Shown here: one piece after another, positions 1 to 11,930 of the stretch
How positions within the stretch are numbered: position 1 is the first letter of the stretch
Layout of the letters: every line of letters begins with the position of its first letter
From: Nereocystis luetkeana
Lineage: Eukaryota; Sar; Phaeophyceae; Laminariales; Laminariaceae
Direction of reading: 5' to 3'
DNA: 64,000 bases
Assembly (NCBI GenBank): GCA_031213475.1
Contig: JARUPZ010000008.1
Location: forward strand, 10,474,708 to 10,538,707
Notes under the pieces: generated by a model
Databases searched by the model: none
What the model was told of the DNA's origin: nothing
Seen by the model: the letters and a program-made list of their open reading frames with translations, nothing else
Translations under genes and position numbers: made by a program

Positions 1-2188
1 ATCTGTCTCGCACGAATTTAAAGGTTTCCAACCGCATTAGGCCAATTTCACCACCCAGGTGAGGAACCCCGTCAGTCATGGGGTTTAGCTATTGTGACTA
101 ACCTATCGTCCCACTCGTCCCTTAAAATAATTAGGCGGAAGTCATCACTCTCCACCTGGATATGAGGAGCACCGCCATCACATCGTCTCCAGCGGGCACC
201 GATATTGAGGCAAGGTCTTATCCTTCGCACAGCTATAAGAGAGGGCCTCAACCCGGCAAAGAACCTCGGCAAGGACCTCCAAGGTATTTTGAAAAAAGTA
301 TTTTACTCTCCGTTACGCAAAACAGCCAGCTCGAGGTCATCTGTAACTCCGAAACCCATTCAGACAACCGCTGCCGTTCGCCTTGCAATCTATGCCAGCA
401 CGTGTGCCTCGCATTAGGCCTTGGCAGATCCTGTAAGGACCAGAATAGCGGCCCTTCGGGCGTTGGATGCCTTACAGGTCGGCAAAAACTTGTAGCGGTG
501 GCAACACATTTGTTTCGTAGTTGATCGCCCCCTTTCCTCTGGGCGCGCCTTCGCCGTAGTTCGAGTACACCGCACAAGACGAACATTGGCATGCTATGGC
601 CGCGTTTGCCCGTTTGCCCACTAACGTTTCGAGAAGCAGAAGATCCGCCCCACGTGGGTGGATAGCTTACTACGTTTTCGTCTCCATTCACCCTTTCTTT
701 GAGGACCGCAGTCCTATTCGGGGGGAAACAAAATTTTAAGTGGTTTGTTCGCAATTATGGGACTGCAGTTAGTTCTGAAAGGGTCAAGTGGACGCCCCGG
801 CCATCCGATATTCCAACGGCTGTGTTTTTTCAGTCTCGGGGAAGTGTGCCTCTTCTGCAATACCTATACTTCGTATACGATTTCCAGCGTAATAGTGGAC
901 GCTGAACAACGCCTTACTGAAAGCGTTAAACCTCCTCAATTAAAAGGGTTACCCCCGAAATCGAGTTATATGATGCAGACATATTTTCACCCCAATATTA
1001 TTTAACTAGCTCTACAGTACCACTAGATCACAAAGTCCTATATTTTGTCATGTTTGCGCCCCATTCGCTGTAACTGTATAATGAGGCGTTTTACGATAGG
1101 GGTTCGCCCCAAATGTTATGAGGATCCCCACTTGAGGAGCTCCATACCTCACCCGAAAACTGACTAAAAAAAGACAATTGCGCCGCGATGAATACTCCCA
1201 TGGCCCAAGTATACCAAAACGTCATTTTTCGAAACAAGACTGGCATTGCACGATTTTGGGTTAAGGAGCCCGATCATTCAAAAATAATTTCAGCGGAAAT
1301 GTGCTATGAACCTCTGTTGTCGTGGAACGCGTCGAATATTGGTCATTTTGTAGCTCCTTAACCGCATACCTACTCTAGCGGAGCTCGTACGAATAAGTAA
1401 CCAAAGGCGGGGCTCCGACTGCCGTTTGCATCGGTATGCGGGTGGCTGGTATTGCTGTCGAATTCCAATGTTACACGATATCAATGGCGCTAGAACTTGC
1501 ACGTTATCAAGTTGACCAACTGATGGCGCAGTTTCAGGTATATATAGCGTTCGACTCTCGGGCGTTTTTCGGGTTGAACAACAATGGTTGGAAATGATCT
1601 GATAGTCATACAGCACAGATTGTGCCGTGAGTGTATGCATTCCTTAAATATGTAATCAGAGCTTTTTTTCTGAAGGCATGACGTTTTCCGTAGGGCGTGT
1701 TGTTTACCGCGACTCATCCCAGAGTAGCTGTACCACGGTTGGCCTCGTGAGGGATTGTTTTTTGACCCGTTGAGCTCATCAAGGGGGCAGTAATTAGTAC
1801 ACCGGTTATACGAAACTTTGAATACTGTATGCGGTTTGGGACTGCTCGTAGCGCAAATAGTATAAATGTTGGTCGGGCTGCACGAAAAACTTCCTGGAGG
1901 CGTGTTTCGGGTTAGATATTTAGCTCCCTGCGTGAGGCATTGAGCTCAGCAAATAAAGCATCATCCCCGCCGCGGGATGGCTCCCGCTAGACCAGATGTG
2001 TTCTAGAAATATTGCAGCTTCTTCCGCTGAGTACCCGATGTAATACACAAACCTTTACCCAGACACACAACAAGCGCACCAAAACAAAATCCAGGAGTGA
2101 CCCTTCCACGAAACGATAAGCATCTCGTTAGTCGCGCTCGAATGTATGTAGAAGTCCAACCGCGATACAAAAGTAGCACGTGGCAGTC
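1..2188. other. No recognisable gene; one small MITE-like hairpin
   Basis: Open frames here are short and overlap on both strands, with no domain I recognise and no convincing splice structure. The only structured item is a short foldback at 704-768, annotated separately. Confidence 0.5.
704..768. repeat. Short foldback MITE, family B (degenerate copy)
   Basis: Inverted ends read CGCAGTCC at the left and GGACTGCAG at the right, around a core containing AGTGGTTTGTTC. The same ends and core occur at 16,031-16,118, 20,725-20,820 and 29,091-29,160, so this is a small dispersed family of about 65-95 bp. No transposase is seen; it is presumed non-autonomous. Confidence 0.5.
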
Positions 2189-3022
2189 TTAGGGCCTATC
2201 TCAACGGGGACTTCTATTTTTTTTTAATTTGATTTCTTTGTTGTTTTTCTAATTTAATTTGCATCTGATTGGCGGAAGAGTGAACGACCAAGCAGGCAAA
2301 TAAGAAAAAACAAGAATTTGAGTGAAAAGTCTTTTGGGACTTTTTTCGTGTGATTTTTTTCATTTCAATTTGGAATTTGTGAGTCCCTTGGTCTTGACGT
2401 AGCATGTTCATGGTGGGTCAACACCTTCGGTGGAGTCTGGGGCGGTTCTTGGCAGATTCGGTGACCACGATCGAGGCGATAAAACGCGAACCTCAACGAG
2501 AGGTGACCGGACCAATAGCCGCGCCCACGCCCACAGACCATAGAGGATCGTACCCCGGCGGTGGCGCCCCAAAAGTGATCATGGCGGCCGCAATCCCAAT
2601 GTTTTGGCCTGCTCGATCGGCCAACAATCACGAAACCCGAGCAAACTAGCTAAAAAACGGAGGATACGCTCGAGACATCGATAGCTGCATCACCTCTGCG
2701 GTTCCGCACGGGCACTTGAGGGCTTCCTCGGCCCCCCCAAGACACCCTGAGAGTGATCGCTTCCTATCCTGCCCGACCAAAAAGAGGCTGGCGGCGGCGC
2801 AAGCGGCAGCGGAAAAATTCGCTCTCGTCTACGCACGTCGTTGTTTGTCGGCTGGGTTTTGTGTGACGTGGTGCGTTTTTTCCGATTTCTTTTTTGATTG
2901 ACAAGTAGTTCGCTGTTCCCCGATAGGACACAAACACGTTTTTTTTTTCGAAATCAAATTAGAATTAATTGAAATTAATAGTTTACTCCCAAGTAGCGTT
3001 CCCCGTTAAGATGGGCCCTTAA
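2189..3022 (+). mobile_element. TIR DNA element, family D, copy 1 (about 830 bp)
   Basis: The left end reads TTAGGGCCTATCTCAACGGG. The right end is its imperfect reverse complement and finishes GGGCCCTTAA. With TTA taken as the 3-bp target duplication, the terminal inverted repeats begin GGGCC and extend about 20 bp, which fits PIF/Harbinger-type elements. The interior is shared with 10,780-11,930 (inverted orientation), and the right 370 bp with 8,535-8,902. No transposase frame is visible, so this looks non-autonomous. Superfamily assignment is inference from the target duplication only. Confidence 0.6.
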
Positions 3023-3350
3023 CCCGGACTTCGGTCCATATAATATGCCCGGGATGTATACGAAGCACGGACGGAAGCATGTGTGCTGATGGCAATACGT
3101 TGAGCACCGGTAGTCATACAGTACCCACGAAAATGTTGGTGTCAAATTCGGACCTATTATGGATCACCCCTTCTCGCTGCCTCTATTCTTATCTGCTTTC
3201 GAAGGCCAGGTCCATCGATGCTTTGCTCCTCTAACTAATTAATCCTCGCGAAACATGTTGTGTACCGCTATAGGGGTATCTGCACATGTCCCATTACCGC
3301 TGCCCATGTGGCCCTACTACCTGAGCACGGTCGATGTGAGCATATAGACA

Positions 3351-3580
3351 CTTTCCAGCTTCCGGATAAGCCATGGTCACGGGTGTCGTCCCTTCCCCCG
3401 GATAGGTGCCTGCATTTTTTTCCATTGCTGGTCGGTGTTCATCGAATGCGGCCAACTCACGCTCGCGCGCCTTCCGCTCATCAATGTAGAAAACGTCCCT
3501 ACGAGTACGTATGTTCACTCCGTGAGGATTGAACTCACGGAATGGTTTCTAGTAGGCACCTGGGCCACCACGGCAACAGA
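3351..3580 (-). mobile_element. tRNA-derived SINE, family S1, copy a
   Basis: On the minus strand the element starts with a tRNA-like head. A box-A-like TGGCCCAGGTGC lies at 3,556-3,567 and a box-B-like GAGTTCAATCC at 3,526-3,536, the latter inside a 7-bp stem resembling a T arm. The body runs to GCTGGAAAGT at 3,351. The same head and body recur at 25,966-26,292 (plus) and 28,425-28,765 (minus). The pol III promoter layout is what defines it as a SINE; no source tRNA was identified. Confidence 0.55.
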
Positions 3581-3599
3581 GGTTACAAGGGATCCATCG

Positions 3600-4720
3600 C
3601 CCACCACGTCGTAAGCGTACCTGCCGGCCCACCATGTAAAACAAACTGCAGTAGCTAACGTGTGCGCGACATAGAAGCAAGTTGCAGGGAAACGCCCCCA
3701 TCGCTAAAGCTTATGATAAACTCCGTGCAGAGATTTGTACCAAGGATGGATTCTACGGGGTGTCGGGTATAACAAACACACGTCCAACTACTGTACCTCA
3801 AGTGGATTATCACTCACATATTAGCCATCCTCAGAAAGCAAATCGAAGCCTTTTGGAGATCGTAGTAGAATTCCCGCGCTACTACCGTCGCAAAAGGACG
3901 CGCCCGATGCTCGCAAGTGCGTAATTTTCCGACGTCTGAGAACATCACTCCCCAGGCGGAAGCGTGAAGCAGGGAAACAAGTTATTTACGCCCGTGTCGT
4001 ATTTCAGGCACATATTGCCATTCGCATCGAACATCATATGGCAGTGCCATTGCCCTAGAAGTAAGTACTGCCAAAAGGAGGGGGTGTGCGGCGTTTGGAT
4101 ACCTCAAGAGGCTGCCCCCGCCATGCCACAGCCTCAACGCGGCCGTTTCCCAGGTAGTCACCCTCCTGCTTCTGCACGAGTTGCGGTACTACTGTATCCG
4201 ACTAAAAACCCACAGGTCGAAGATTTACAGACAAGGGTGACCTATCCCGATTGACCTTTCCAGACTGAGGGTCAGTCGCTTCGTGGCGGACAGCTTGCCC
4301 CGCGACCACGGACTACATAGCGGTGACTGTCAACAGCAAACCTCTGCAACTCGCCGGTCGAAATTAAATTTGTAGAGTATCATCCTAGACAATTGTTGAA
4401 CGCGCGATACGCGTCTCCCGGACCAGTGGCCCGGTCCCAAACGCAATCGCTTGCGGACCGACGCGCACTCGGGTTCCAACAAGATCAGCACCGGTAGTGC
4501 TTACTCGCCATGAAGCCTTGGCCCACTGTAGTACCTGGCGACAATTTGATACTGTGTCCAAGGAGTTTCCTCCAATACCTACGTGAAATCTACCTTTGCC
4601 CAGCCATCAAAAGCCACGCAAAAGCCGTCGCCGTTTGGCCGGTTCCGCAACTACAGGAACGATAGCAACAAACCGCCCGCAGGGCTGTCGTGGCCGTCAC
4701 TTACAGGCTGACCAGTAGTC
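3600..4720. other. No recognisable feature
   Basis: Unique-looking sequence between the SINE and the FNIP gene. The longest open frames are under 100 codons and resemble nothing I know. It would include the 3' flank of the FNIP gene, but no polyadenylation signal stands out. Confidence 0.4.
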
Positions 4721-5614
4721 CTAGTAGTCCTCTGTTTCCTCTGGAGCCCAGCACAAATATGTCTGGACAAACACACGCTCGATGTCTGGGGGGAGATCTA
4801 CCATGAATTCTAATGTGTCCATCAAAATCAGCTTTCGTAGACTTGAGGGCCATTCGATCTCGTCCACCGACACATACATCGGAGATACCCTGGTACCTAG
4901 CGCCAACACGGAAAGCCCGCCCGGCAGGGTGACATCCCCCAGGCTTTGGTCAAAATTGTCAGAAAGCCAAAGAGTCTCAAGGCTCATTGGTAGGAATGCG
5001 TCCAGCGGCTGGTTGAAGCCCCTGTGTTCCGAGGAAGGATGCCACCTGTCCGCCGACGGCTCCAGGCTTTGCCGTCGCCTGACTTCTTGGCTCCCTAAAA
5101 AGTACAGCGTTTTAAGCCCTGGAGGCCACCGGACGTTCCGAATAGGGCGGTCGAAACCCGGCATTGATAGCAATCCCAGCCCCTCGGGCCAAGCGACGTT
5201 GTCAATGCTATGGTTGAATTGAAGGCCGAGCCATATCTCCCGTAGACCGGCCGGAAAGGTCACCCCGGCGAGGGGCCTGTTGAAATGATCTGGCACTTGA
5301 CAACCATAGTGGTCATGGTAAGGAGAACACAATGAAAGTAGCTCCATTCCGTCCGGCCGCACCACTTCGTCGACAGGTCGATTGAAGATGCTGAGGTAGA
5401 TCTCCCTCACGCCGTCAGGCCAACGCACCTTCGACATGTCGATACTGCAGGCTGTCACATTGGCTGACTCCTCCTCTCTCTTGGTCGGGGCATCTCTGCA
5501 GTACGTCCCGGGGTCGTCGAACGTCCAGTAAACCTTCCGAACCCTTTTCGGGGGCAGAACGTTAGAGCTGATGTCGGCCTCCACGCAAAGGCGCTCTGGC
5601 CAGACCGCCGCCAA
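4721..5614 (-). CDS. FNIP-repeat (leucine-rich-repeat-like) protein, 5' end unresolved
   Basis: The open frame gives 297 residues ending at a TAG just after ...PEETEDY. It contains about six FNIP-type repeats of 21-22 residues with the pattern F[ND]xP(L/I)xxVxxPxGLxxLxLG. They start near residues 77, 111, 133, 154, 200 and 221 (for example FNRPLAGVTFPAGLREIWLG). FNIP repeats form solenoids like leucine-rich repeats and are expanded in Dictyostelium and some algae; a binding role is likely, but the partner is unknown. There is no ATG in frame before residue 60, and a TGA lies eight codons upstream of the first codon used (TTG at 5,612-5,614). Either an upstream exon is missing from this model or the N-terminus has decayed. 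A possible first exon on the same strand is the open stretch from the ATG near 5,800 to a GTGAGT donor near 5,672, but its phase does not match the best acceptor near 5,627. Confidence 0.7.
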   Translation of the reverse strand: MAAVWPERLCVEADISSNVLPPKRVRKVYWTFDDPGTYCRDAPTKREEESANVTACSIDMSKVRWPDGVREIYLSIFNRPVDEVVRPDGMELLSLCSPYHDHYGCQVPDHFNRPLAGVTFPAGLREIWLGLQFNHSIDNVAWPEGLGLLSMPGFDRPIRNVRWPPGLKTLYFLGSQEVRRRQSLEPSADRWHPSSEHRGFNQPLDAFLPMSLETLWLSDNFDQSLGDVTLPGGLSVLALGTRVSPMYVSVDEIEWPSSLRKLILMDTLEFMVDLPPDIERVFVQTYLCWAPEETEDY

Positions 5615-5639
5615 TAGCGTGTGCGGCTCCTCCGGTCAT

Positions 5640-8534
5640 ATCCTCAAGAAGAACTCCAAAGGGGTATACTCACGACACGCACAGGGCGATACACGATTCT
5701 TGCAGGCGCATGCTGTCTTTGACGAAGCCAGACGTGGCAACCAGCTGAATCGCTCGTACGGGTCGCTCTTGCCCTTGCTCGCCCGAGGCATCCTCCATCG
5801 TTACGGTTGACGTAACCAGAACGGCTGGGCCGTTTGTTTTATGTATACGCACTACCTGTGTGAGCCCCAAACAAAGAGCGAGCGACAGGCATCACGCGAG
5901 GAAAGACAAGTGTTGGGGGTCACCGCTTGGCATGATAAAAGAGGTTGCAACGACACGTCAGCCTGATGACGAACGCAGCCGTGATGCAAGAAGAGGTGTA
6001 CCGCAAGATCACAAGTACACCACGGCAGCAGCGTCCGCAGCTCAAAAAGTGAACCCGGGAACCGGCCGCCACGAGAGGGACGGTAAGAACCCGAAGAATT
6101 CAACAAGATTCTCAGCTGTAGGCACAGCCCACGCAAACAGGCTGCCCAAGCTGTCCGGCAGAGAATAGTCAATACCCAGTCCCAAATACATGGATGCCTC
6201 CCAGGGAGTCATGCCGGCGCCACATTTGCCTTGCTGCCGTATCAACGATTAATACAGGTAGCGACGTGTTTTGGCAGCCAGCGGCCGGACAATGCGGCAT
6301 CTGATCGTCGTGCACATCTACGCGTCAAGTCGTGCAAATTATGACAGGCATTACTCCTCCCTATTTGATACTGGTACTCCATACTGCCGGTACCTCTTCC
6401 TTTTGGTGGCCATGGCGGTAGGGTACTTATTGTCTAGACCTACATCTCTAGTCCCGGTGTCGCCGCGGTTTCTCTTCACGCATATCTCATTTTTTCCAGA
6501 AGGCAGGTTAGAGTAATATCAGGAGCCACACTGCTGTCGTGGTACGCTGCAGCACCAATGGCCAAACGAAACCAATGGTCAAACAGAACGTGTGTACCAC
6601 CCACCCTTCCCTCCACTCACCTGCCGGTCCTGACTTAAGAGGCGGAAGTATTTTAGTGTGCAAACAAAATCTCATGCTGAATAGTAGAAGAAAGCTCCAC
6701 CGCTGGCCCCAAAACAACAAGGGAATCTGTGGGCGGGGGGGTTAGTTTGCCATCCCCGAAATTGAACGCCTTCTACACAACCGGAAACCCTATACCAGGG
6801 ACACAAAAAAAAGTCCAAGGAATGGAAACGCTTCCGATTAAAGTTGGAAATATCTTCGTTTGCGGGAATCCTCCCCGATCCCAGAGACCAAGCAACAAAT
6901 CCCCCCGAAGGCGCCTTTCCACCATCCACGCCCACCGACTTGGACGACGGCGCCTCTATTATCGGGGACACCTAGGGCTGCTGTGTGGGGGAGACATGGC
7001 ACCACCGTGCGGTCGCGGGCGGCTTGGTGGCGCTCGGGAGACCCGGTGCTCCGCGGGGCACACTACAACCGATATGTTTTTCACAATTATATACTACACT
7101 ACTACTTCAAAAGCGTGTAAAAACATTATACTTCGTAGTACATACCTGGTATTGTTAATAATCGATTCTCCGTAGGGGAAGACATCTACTCCATGAAGGC
7201 AGGTGCATCAGTTGAGTGTCCCTTCCGTGGTCGGGGATGGTTCCACGACCCCTCCCTCTGTTTTCTCCAAAGTGTCCGAAATGCTTCCTTCTGCTTACCC
7301 AACCACATGCACCGTTTCAAGTCTCAATGCAATGATGCATGCGAGCGCGTGCACGTGCACAACTGCGTGTAGGCATTTTTAACCAACTCCTACGCAAACC
7401 CTGGCGAGTGCAGGCAAGGCTCGTGGTAGCATACGTATTTCCTTCGCTGGACACAGCGACCCCGAGAACTTTCTGACATGCGCGACCGCGCGCGTAAAGT
7501 CTTTTCAAGCGCAACGACCGTGACTTCTTTCAAACACAGCGAACTTGAATCATAGCATAGACTCGTTCCAAGCAGAGGCGACCCGATAATAAGAATGGAA
7601 TGTGTTCAAGCGCCGTTACCCAGCGTCGATACCAGAGGCACAACGACCTAGAGCTTGTCTACAGTAAGCACAGCAACCAAGCAGGCCTCTGGGGTTGGGT
7701 TTCGGGTTCGGACTAAGGTCACGAAGGAACCGTAAGGAATACGTTCCCAAGTGCGCCCGAGTAGGCGTTCCACAACGAATGCACACGACATCGAAATATG
7801 GGGAAGAGCTCTACATAGGAGATATGGTACGACTTCGTCAGAATAAAGGAACTGAAGAACTTCTGCAAAAACACACGAGAATCCGAATTTCTTTGACCTT
7901 TTTTGCCTTTTTCTTAGCCCAATACTGGACTATATACCTCAAACCTAAAAATGAAATTTCTTGGTCCGCGGATATCCTCTTGGTTGGTAATGAAAATTAT
8001 CAGCGACAACCCTGGCTAATGGTGTGCAAAGCCGCTTGTCCATACGTGATATACCCCCATGGCACTACGTAGTACCATGAATAGCGCGTGAAAATACTGA
8101 AATCATCGGATCTGCACTACTTTCTCGACATCTTGGTGATGCTGCATGGCAACTCTGACTTAACAAAAACCACCTTGACCAGTCGTTTCTGTTTGCCTCC
8201 GATTGCTGCCCGGTTCACCTGACGCCCTCCCGCACCCTATAATACGAGCGTGACCCTATACTACGAGCGTTGTGGTTCGTTGCGCAAGTGAAGTGCAACG
8301 CGTTCGGTCGGGGGTTGTTTTGTTCGCCTCATTTTGATGTCTTCCGAATTCCTTCCTATCTCGACCACTGCGGCACCCCAGAGTCGAGGGGTAGACTCCC
8401 GTTGAGGAAGTGCGAGTGGGCAATCCGGAGGGTACCACACGTTTATGTAAATGAGATGCTACCACCGTACAACACCCGTTCTCTGCCAAGGGCCCGAAAT
8501 AACGAGCACAGTGTACATCGTAGTTGAATAGAAC
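5640..8534. other. No recognisable gene
   Basis: Apart from the possible first exon of the FNIP gene (5,672-5,810, minus) I see no supported feature. A short direct duplication (CCCTATAMTACGAGCG twice) lies at 8,235-8,270. One TACCWGGTA site is at 7,143-7,151. Confidence 0.4.
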
Positions 8535-8902
8535 AACATGAAAACTGATTTGATTTCAAGAAGATGTCGTGAAAAATGACTTTGGGGTCCTACTACTGTA
8601 GAGTGATAGCTTCCTATCCTGCGCCACAGAAAATAAAAAAAGGCTGGCGGTGGCGCTCACTCGACAACGCACGTCTTCGCTCTTGTATACGCTCGTCGCT
8701 GTTTATCGGCTGGGCGTTGTGTGATGCGGTGCGTTATTCCAGGCTATTCCGAATTATTCTTTGTTTGACATTTAGTACGCCGTTTCCCGATACGACACAA
8801 ACACGTTTTTTTTTCTCGGAATCAAATAACAACTCATTGAAATTGACAATATATTTCCCAAACACGATTTTTAGCGTTCCCCGTTAAGATGGGCCCTTAA
8901 AG
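8535..8902 (+). mobile_element. TIR DNA element, family D, copy 2 (right-hand part only)
   Basis: Homologous to the right part of 2,189-3,022: the shared blocks include GAGTGATAGCTTCCTATCCTG, a segment around TCGGCTGGGC, and the terminal CGTTCCCCGTTAAGATGGGC followed by CCTTAA. The left half and left TIR are absent, so the copy is truncated and probably inert. Confidence 0.55.
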
Positions 8903-9109
8903 GTATCTCATGCTAGTTCCAAGTTGATCGTTTTTCGTGACAGCCCTGTGCGGTTACCCCACTGCTTACAGCTTACAGCGCTTCTACCGCGACGATGCTA
9001 CCGCTGTAGTCTACTGCTTTACTCGTATGTATATGTGACCTCTCCGCTTCCCCGCGTGGTCAGTGACTTGGTTTCTGTTGGCTGGGTGCGGCCATCCCAG
9101 CCAACTCCG

Positions 9110-9260
9110 GTTCTCGTTTCATTTATGCCGAGGCATTTGCGTCCCACGCGAGGTCTACTTTCTTGTTTCATTCATGCCGAGGCGTTTGCGTCCCACGCGA
9201 GGTCTACTTTCTTGTTTAATGAATGCCGAGGCGTTTGCGTCCCACGCGAGGCCCACCCTG
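9110..9260. repeat. Tandem repeat, about 49 bp x 3
   Basis: Three successive units carry GCCGAGGCRTTTGCGTCCCA and CGCGAGG. Two of them are followed by TCTACTTTCTTGTTT at a 49-bp period. The period is not a multiple of three, so the peptide frame rotates between units, which argues against coding use. Confidence 0.8.
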
Positions 9261-10208
9261 TTCACGTGTGCCTCCCGGACTGCACCCATCGCGCTTTCTG
9301 CCGGCGCGCTGCGGTAGTGACCCTCTGCCCTTTGGTGGGACGAAATCCTCGCCCTTGGGGTGAACAACAAACATCCACCAGGTCTCGCAATGACAATGTT
9401 ACACAACTCGGACAGAGCATCGATCTCCACTTCTTGATAATTGGGATCATTTAGGGCGGAGATATTTATATTCCTGCTCCTGTATGAGCCATGAATAATA
9501 TCAATAGTGAGTTTCGGCAAAAACAAAAAAGAAGAAAAAAACGCTCAGGGTGATTGTTGCTCAGGGCTGGTCGAAGTCTCGCCGCATAAAAAACGTTGAC
9601 GGCTGATTTTTCCCCTGAGCGGATTACTTTTTTCCAAATGCTCAGGGTTACGGGCTTCATAGCAGGGTTTTACCCTGAGCAGTGAAGCTGCGCCGGGTAT
9701 TGGTCATGGCACAGAGTACAGGTAGTATAGGATTCCTGTACCGTCACACAAGCAGCCCGGGACTGACACTGACTGGCCGCCATAGCTTAGGGCGACAAGG
9801 CGCGCCATCTTCTCGGAACCACTCGCCGTTTGGTTCCTGATTCTTAGGCAGCGAGGAAATGGCTTCGGCAATTTCAGCAGGCAAGGAGGTGGAGCATGTA
9901 TCATCATGATTAGGAAAAATGAAGACCAGCGACCCAGCAACCTCACGCCGCGTGAAGGTGAGGAGTGCGGTGATGGCGTTAGAAGGCACGCGAGGCGTAC
10001 GACCACTCGCCAGAGCGTTCGTGCAACCGGGCGCACCAACTCCTCCACCAGTAGGCGTTTGGTTGTGATGGGGCTACAAGTGCTGCTGTCTAGCAGGTGT
10101 ACCGCATGGCGATCGCGGCAGGGGAGGCGAAGTGAGCAGGAGGAGCAGCTCGATAGCTAGAAGCACATCACGCTGCACACGAAAACGAAGACACACAACC
10201 TCAAGCCG
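9261..10208. other. No recognisable gene
   Basis: Contains several CTCAGGG/CCCTGAG motifs in inverted arrangement between 9,540 and 9,690, possibly a decayed foldback element. Nothing else is supported. Confidence 0.35.
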
Positions 10209-10545
10209 GTCGCCCCGGTGGTTCAAGTGGTTGGCCTCGAATTTTACTTGTTTGAGTCCTGGGTTCGAGCCCCAGGTGGGTCGGACTTTGACTTTATTTG
10301 CAAAAATAAAAAAGGATTCAATTGTTGAGAGCGCCTTGCAGCGTGGGTAGGCACAATTCGATGCGAGTCGACGAGGGAAGCAAAGGCTGAAATCTTCTCG
10401 CGATAAAAATGAAGGCACGTACCGTAGCGGGAAGGGGGGAGAAGAGCCTGCTATGTGACCCTGGATCTGAGTTACGGGTGGGAAGGAGAGAGACAAGAAG
10501 ATGTGCGAAGATAATGAATGGGATGAGAAAAAAAAAAAAAAAAAA
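10209..10545 (+). mobile_element. tRNA-derived SINE, family S2, full-length with poly(A) tail
   Basis: The head has a box A (TGGTTCAAGTGG, 10,219-10,230) and a box B (GGTTCGAGCCC, 10,262-10,272) with a 5-bp T-arm stem. However, the acceptor stem pairs at only five of seven positions and the anticodon loop is nine bases, so it is not a functional tRNA. The element ends in 18 A residues at 10,528-10,545. The last 125 bp, including the A tail, recurs in inverse orientation at 34,173-34,293 inside a MITE. That shows this segment moved as a retroposed unit. The LINE that would mobilise it is not known. Confidence 0.65.
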
Positions 10546-10890
10546 TCTGGGTGGCGGCTTGGAGGACAGCGACGGTGGAGATCGTGTTATAGTGATGGAG
10601 GAGCGGGAGGGGCAGATCGGGGCGAAATGTGGTGGAACACGCGGCGGACGACTGCACGATACTTGAATTCACGGCAAGCTTGAACACAGGTACACGTCAT
10701 ATCATTCCTCCTCCCACCCTAAGCATTTCTATGTTTTTGAAATACAAATCCTGGAAGCACCCACCATGAGCACCCGCCCTGAGGGTCCATCTTGACGGGG
10801 AACGCTATTTGGAAATAAAATATTAATTTCAATGAATTTTAATTTGATTTCGAAAAAATAACGTGTTTTTGTCCTATCCGGAGGGTAGGT

Positions 10891-11174
10891 TTAGCAATCT
10901 GGGAGAAGGGATCTTCACGAATGTTTTTTACTTGAAAAATGCGTAGCGTGGTCTGCACTTCGGAATCGTTGTCCGCAACTGGGAAATTTCCTGTTTCGAT
11001 GCAAACGCGGCGCAGCCGCGTTTATGGCGAGTTTTGGCTGCGGTTTAGGGTCAGGGCTAGGGTTAGGGTTAGAGTCAGGGGTTGAGTTGGGTCTTCGCCA
11101 GTACCTTGAGTCCGACAGGAACCAAAGCACCTGAACAGCCTACCAACCTAAAGATCCCTTCTCCCAGATTGTTA
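10891..11174. mobile_element. Nested MITE with TTA target duplication and TTAGGG-like interior
   Basis: The terminal inverted repeats are CAATCTGGGAGAAGGGATCT at 10,895 and its exact reverse complement ending at 11,171. TTA flanks both sides (10,891-10,893 and 11,172-11,174), and the surrounding family D element resumes on either side. The interior holds a short degenerate TTAGGG run (AGGGTTAGGGTTAG near 11,060). A PIF/Harbinger-like affiliation is suggested by the 3-bp TTA duplication. Confidence 0.7.
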
Positions 11175-11219
11175 AAGGTACTCGAGTAGGAAACGTCGTA
11201 TTGATTGTCAATAAAACCA

Positions 11220-11227
11220 TACCGGTA
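11220..11227. other. TACCGGTA micro-insertion site
   Basis: Within family D copy 3 the sequence reads CTACCGGTATGG (minus-strand sense). The sibling copy at 8,752-8,790 lacks six bases at this TA, and with them removed the two align without gaps over 39 bp. See the finding on TA-CC(W)GG-TA scars. Confidence 0.6.
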
Positions 11228-11930
11228 GTTCGGAATAAATTCACCGCGCCCAGCCGACAAACAGCGAGAAGCCTAGACCATAGCGAAGGTATGCCTTGTC
11301 GCGTGCGCGCCGCCACCAGCCTCTTTTTGTTTTTGGTCGCGCAGGATAGGAAGCTATCACTCTCAGGGTGTCTTGGGTGGGCGGAGGGAGCCCTCAAGTG
11401 CCACGTACGGAACAGCAGCGGTGATGCAGCTATCGAGGTCTCGAGCGTATCCTCCGTTTTTTTGCTCGTTTGCTCGGTTTTCGTGATTGTTAGCCGATCG
11501 AGCAGGCTGATAAAATGGGCTTGCGGGCCACCATAATTTTGTTTTGAGGCGCCGCCGCCGGGGTACGATGTGCTATGGTCTGTGGGCGTGGGCGCGGCTA
11601 TTGCTCCGGTCACCTCTCGTTTGAGGTTCGCGTTTTATCGCCTCGGTCGTGGTCACCGGAGCTAGCTGCCAAGAATCGCCCCAGACTTCACCGAGGGTGT
11701 TGACCCACCATGAACATGCTACATCAAGACCGAGGAACTCCCAAATTCGAAATTGAAATAAAAAAATCACACGAAAAAAGTCCCAAAAGACTTTTCACTC
11801 AAATTAAAATTTTCTAATTTGCCTTGAGAACGCCTGCTTGGTGTTTCAATCTTCGGCCAATCAGATGCAAACTAAATAAGAAGAAAAAAATGAAACAAAA
11901 AGTCCCCTTAAAGAGCCCCTCCTAAGGGCC

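Larger units (their letters stand above)
10780..11930 (-). mobile_element. TIR DNA element, family D, copy 3, interrupted by a nested MITE
   Basis: Reverse-orientation relative of 2,189-3,022. The left edge carries GGGTCCATCTTGACGGGGAA and the right edge CCCCTTAAAGAGCCCCTCCT then AAGGGCC. The interior matches copy 1 around the Harbinger-like body (a block near 11,560-11,720 equals 2,400-2,570 inverted). It is split by a 278-bp insertion at 10,894-11,171. Relative to copy 2 it also has a 6-bp CCGGTA insertion at 11,222-11,227. Confidence 0.6.

Noticed and set aside
10209..10285. Possible tRNA gene
   Set aside because: Acceptor stem has two mismatches and the anticodon loop is nine bases; the poly(A) tail and second truncated copy identify it as a SINE.
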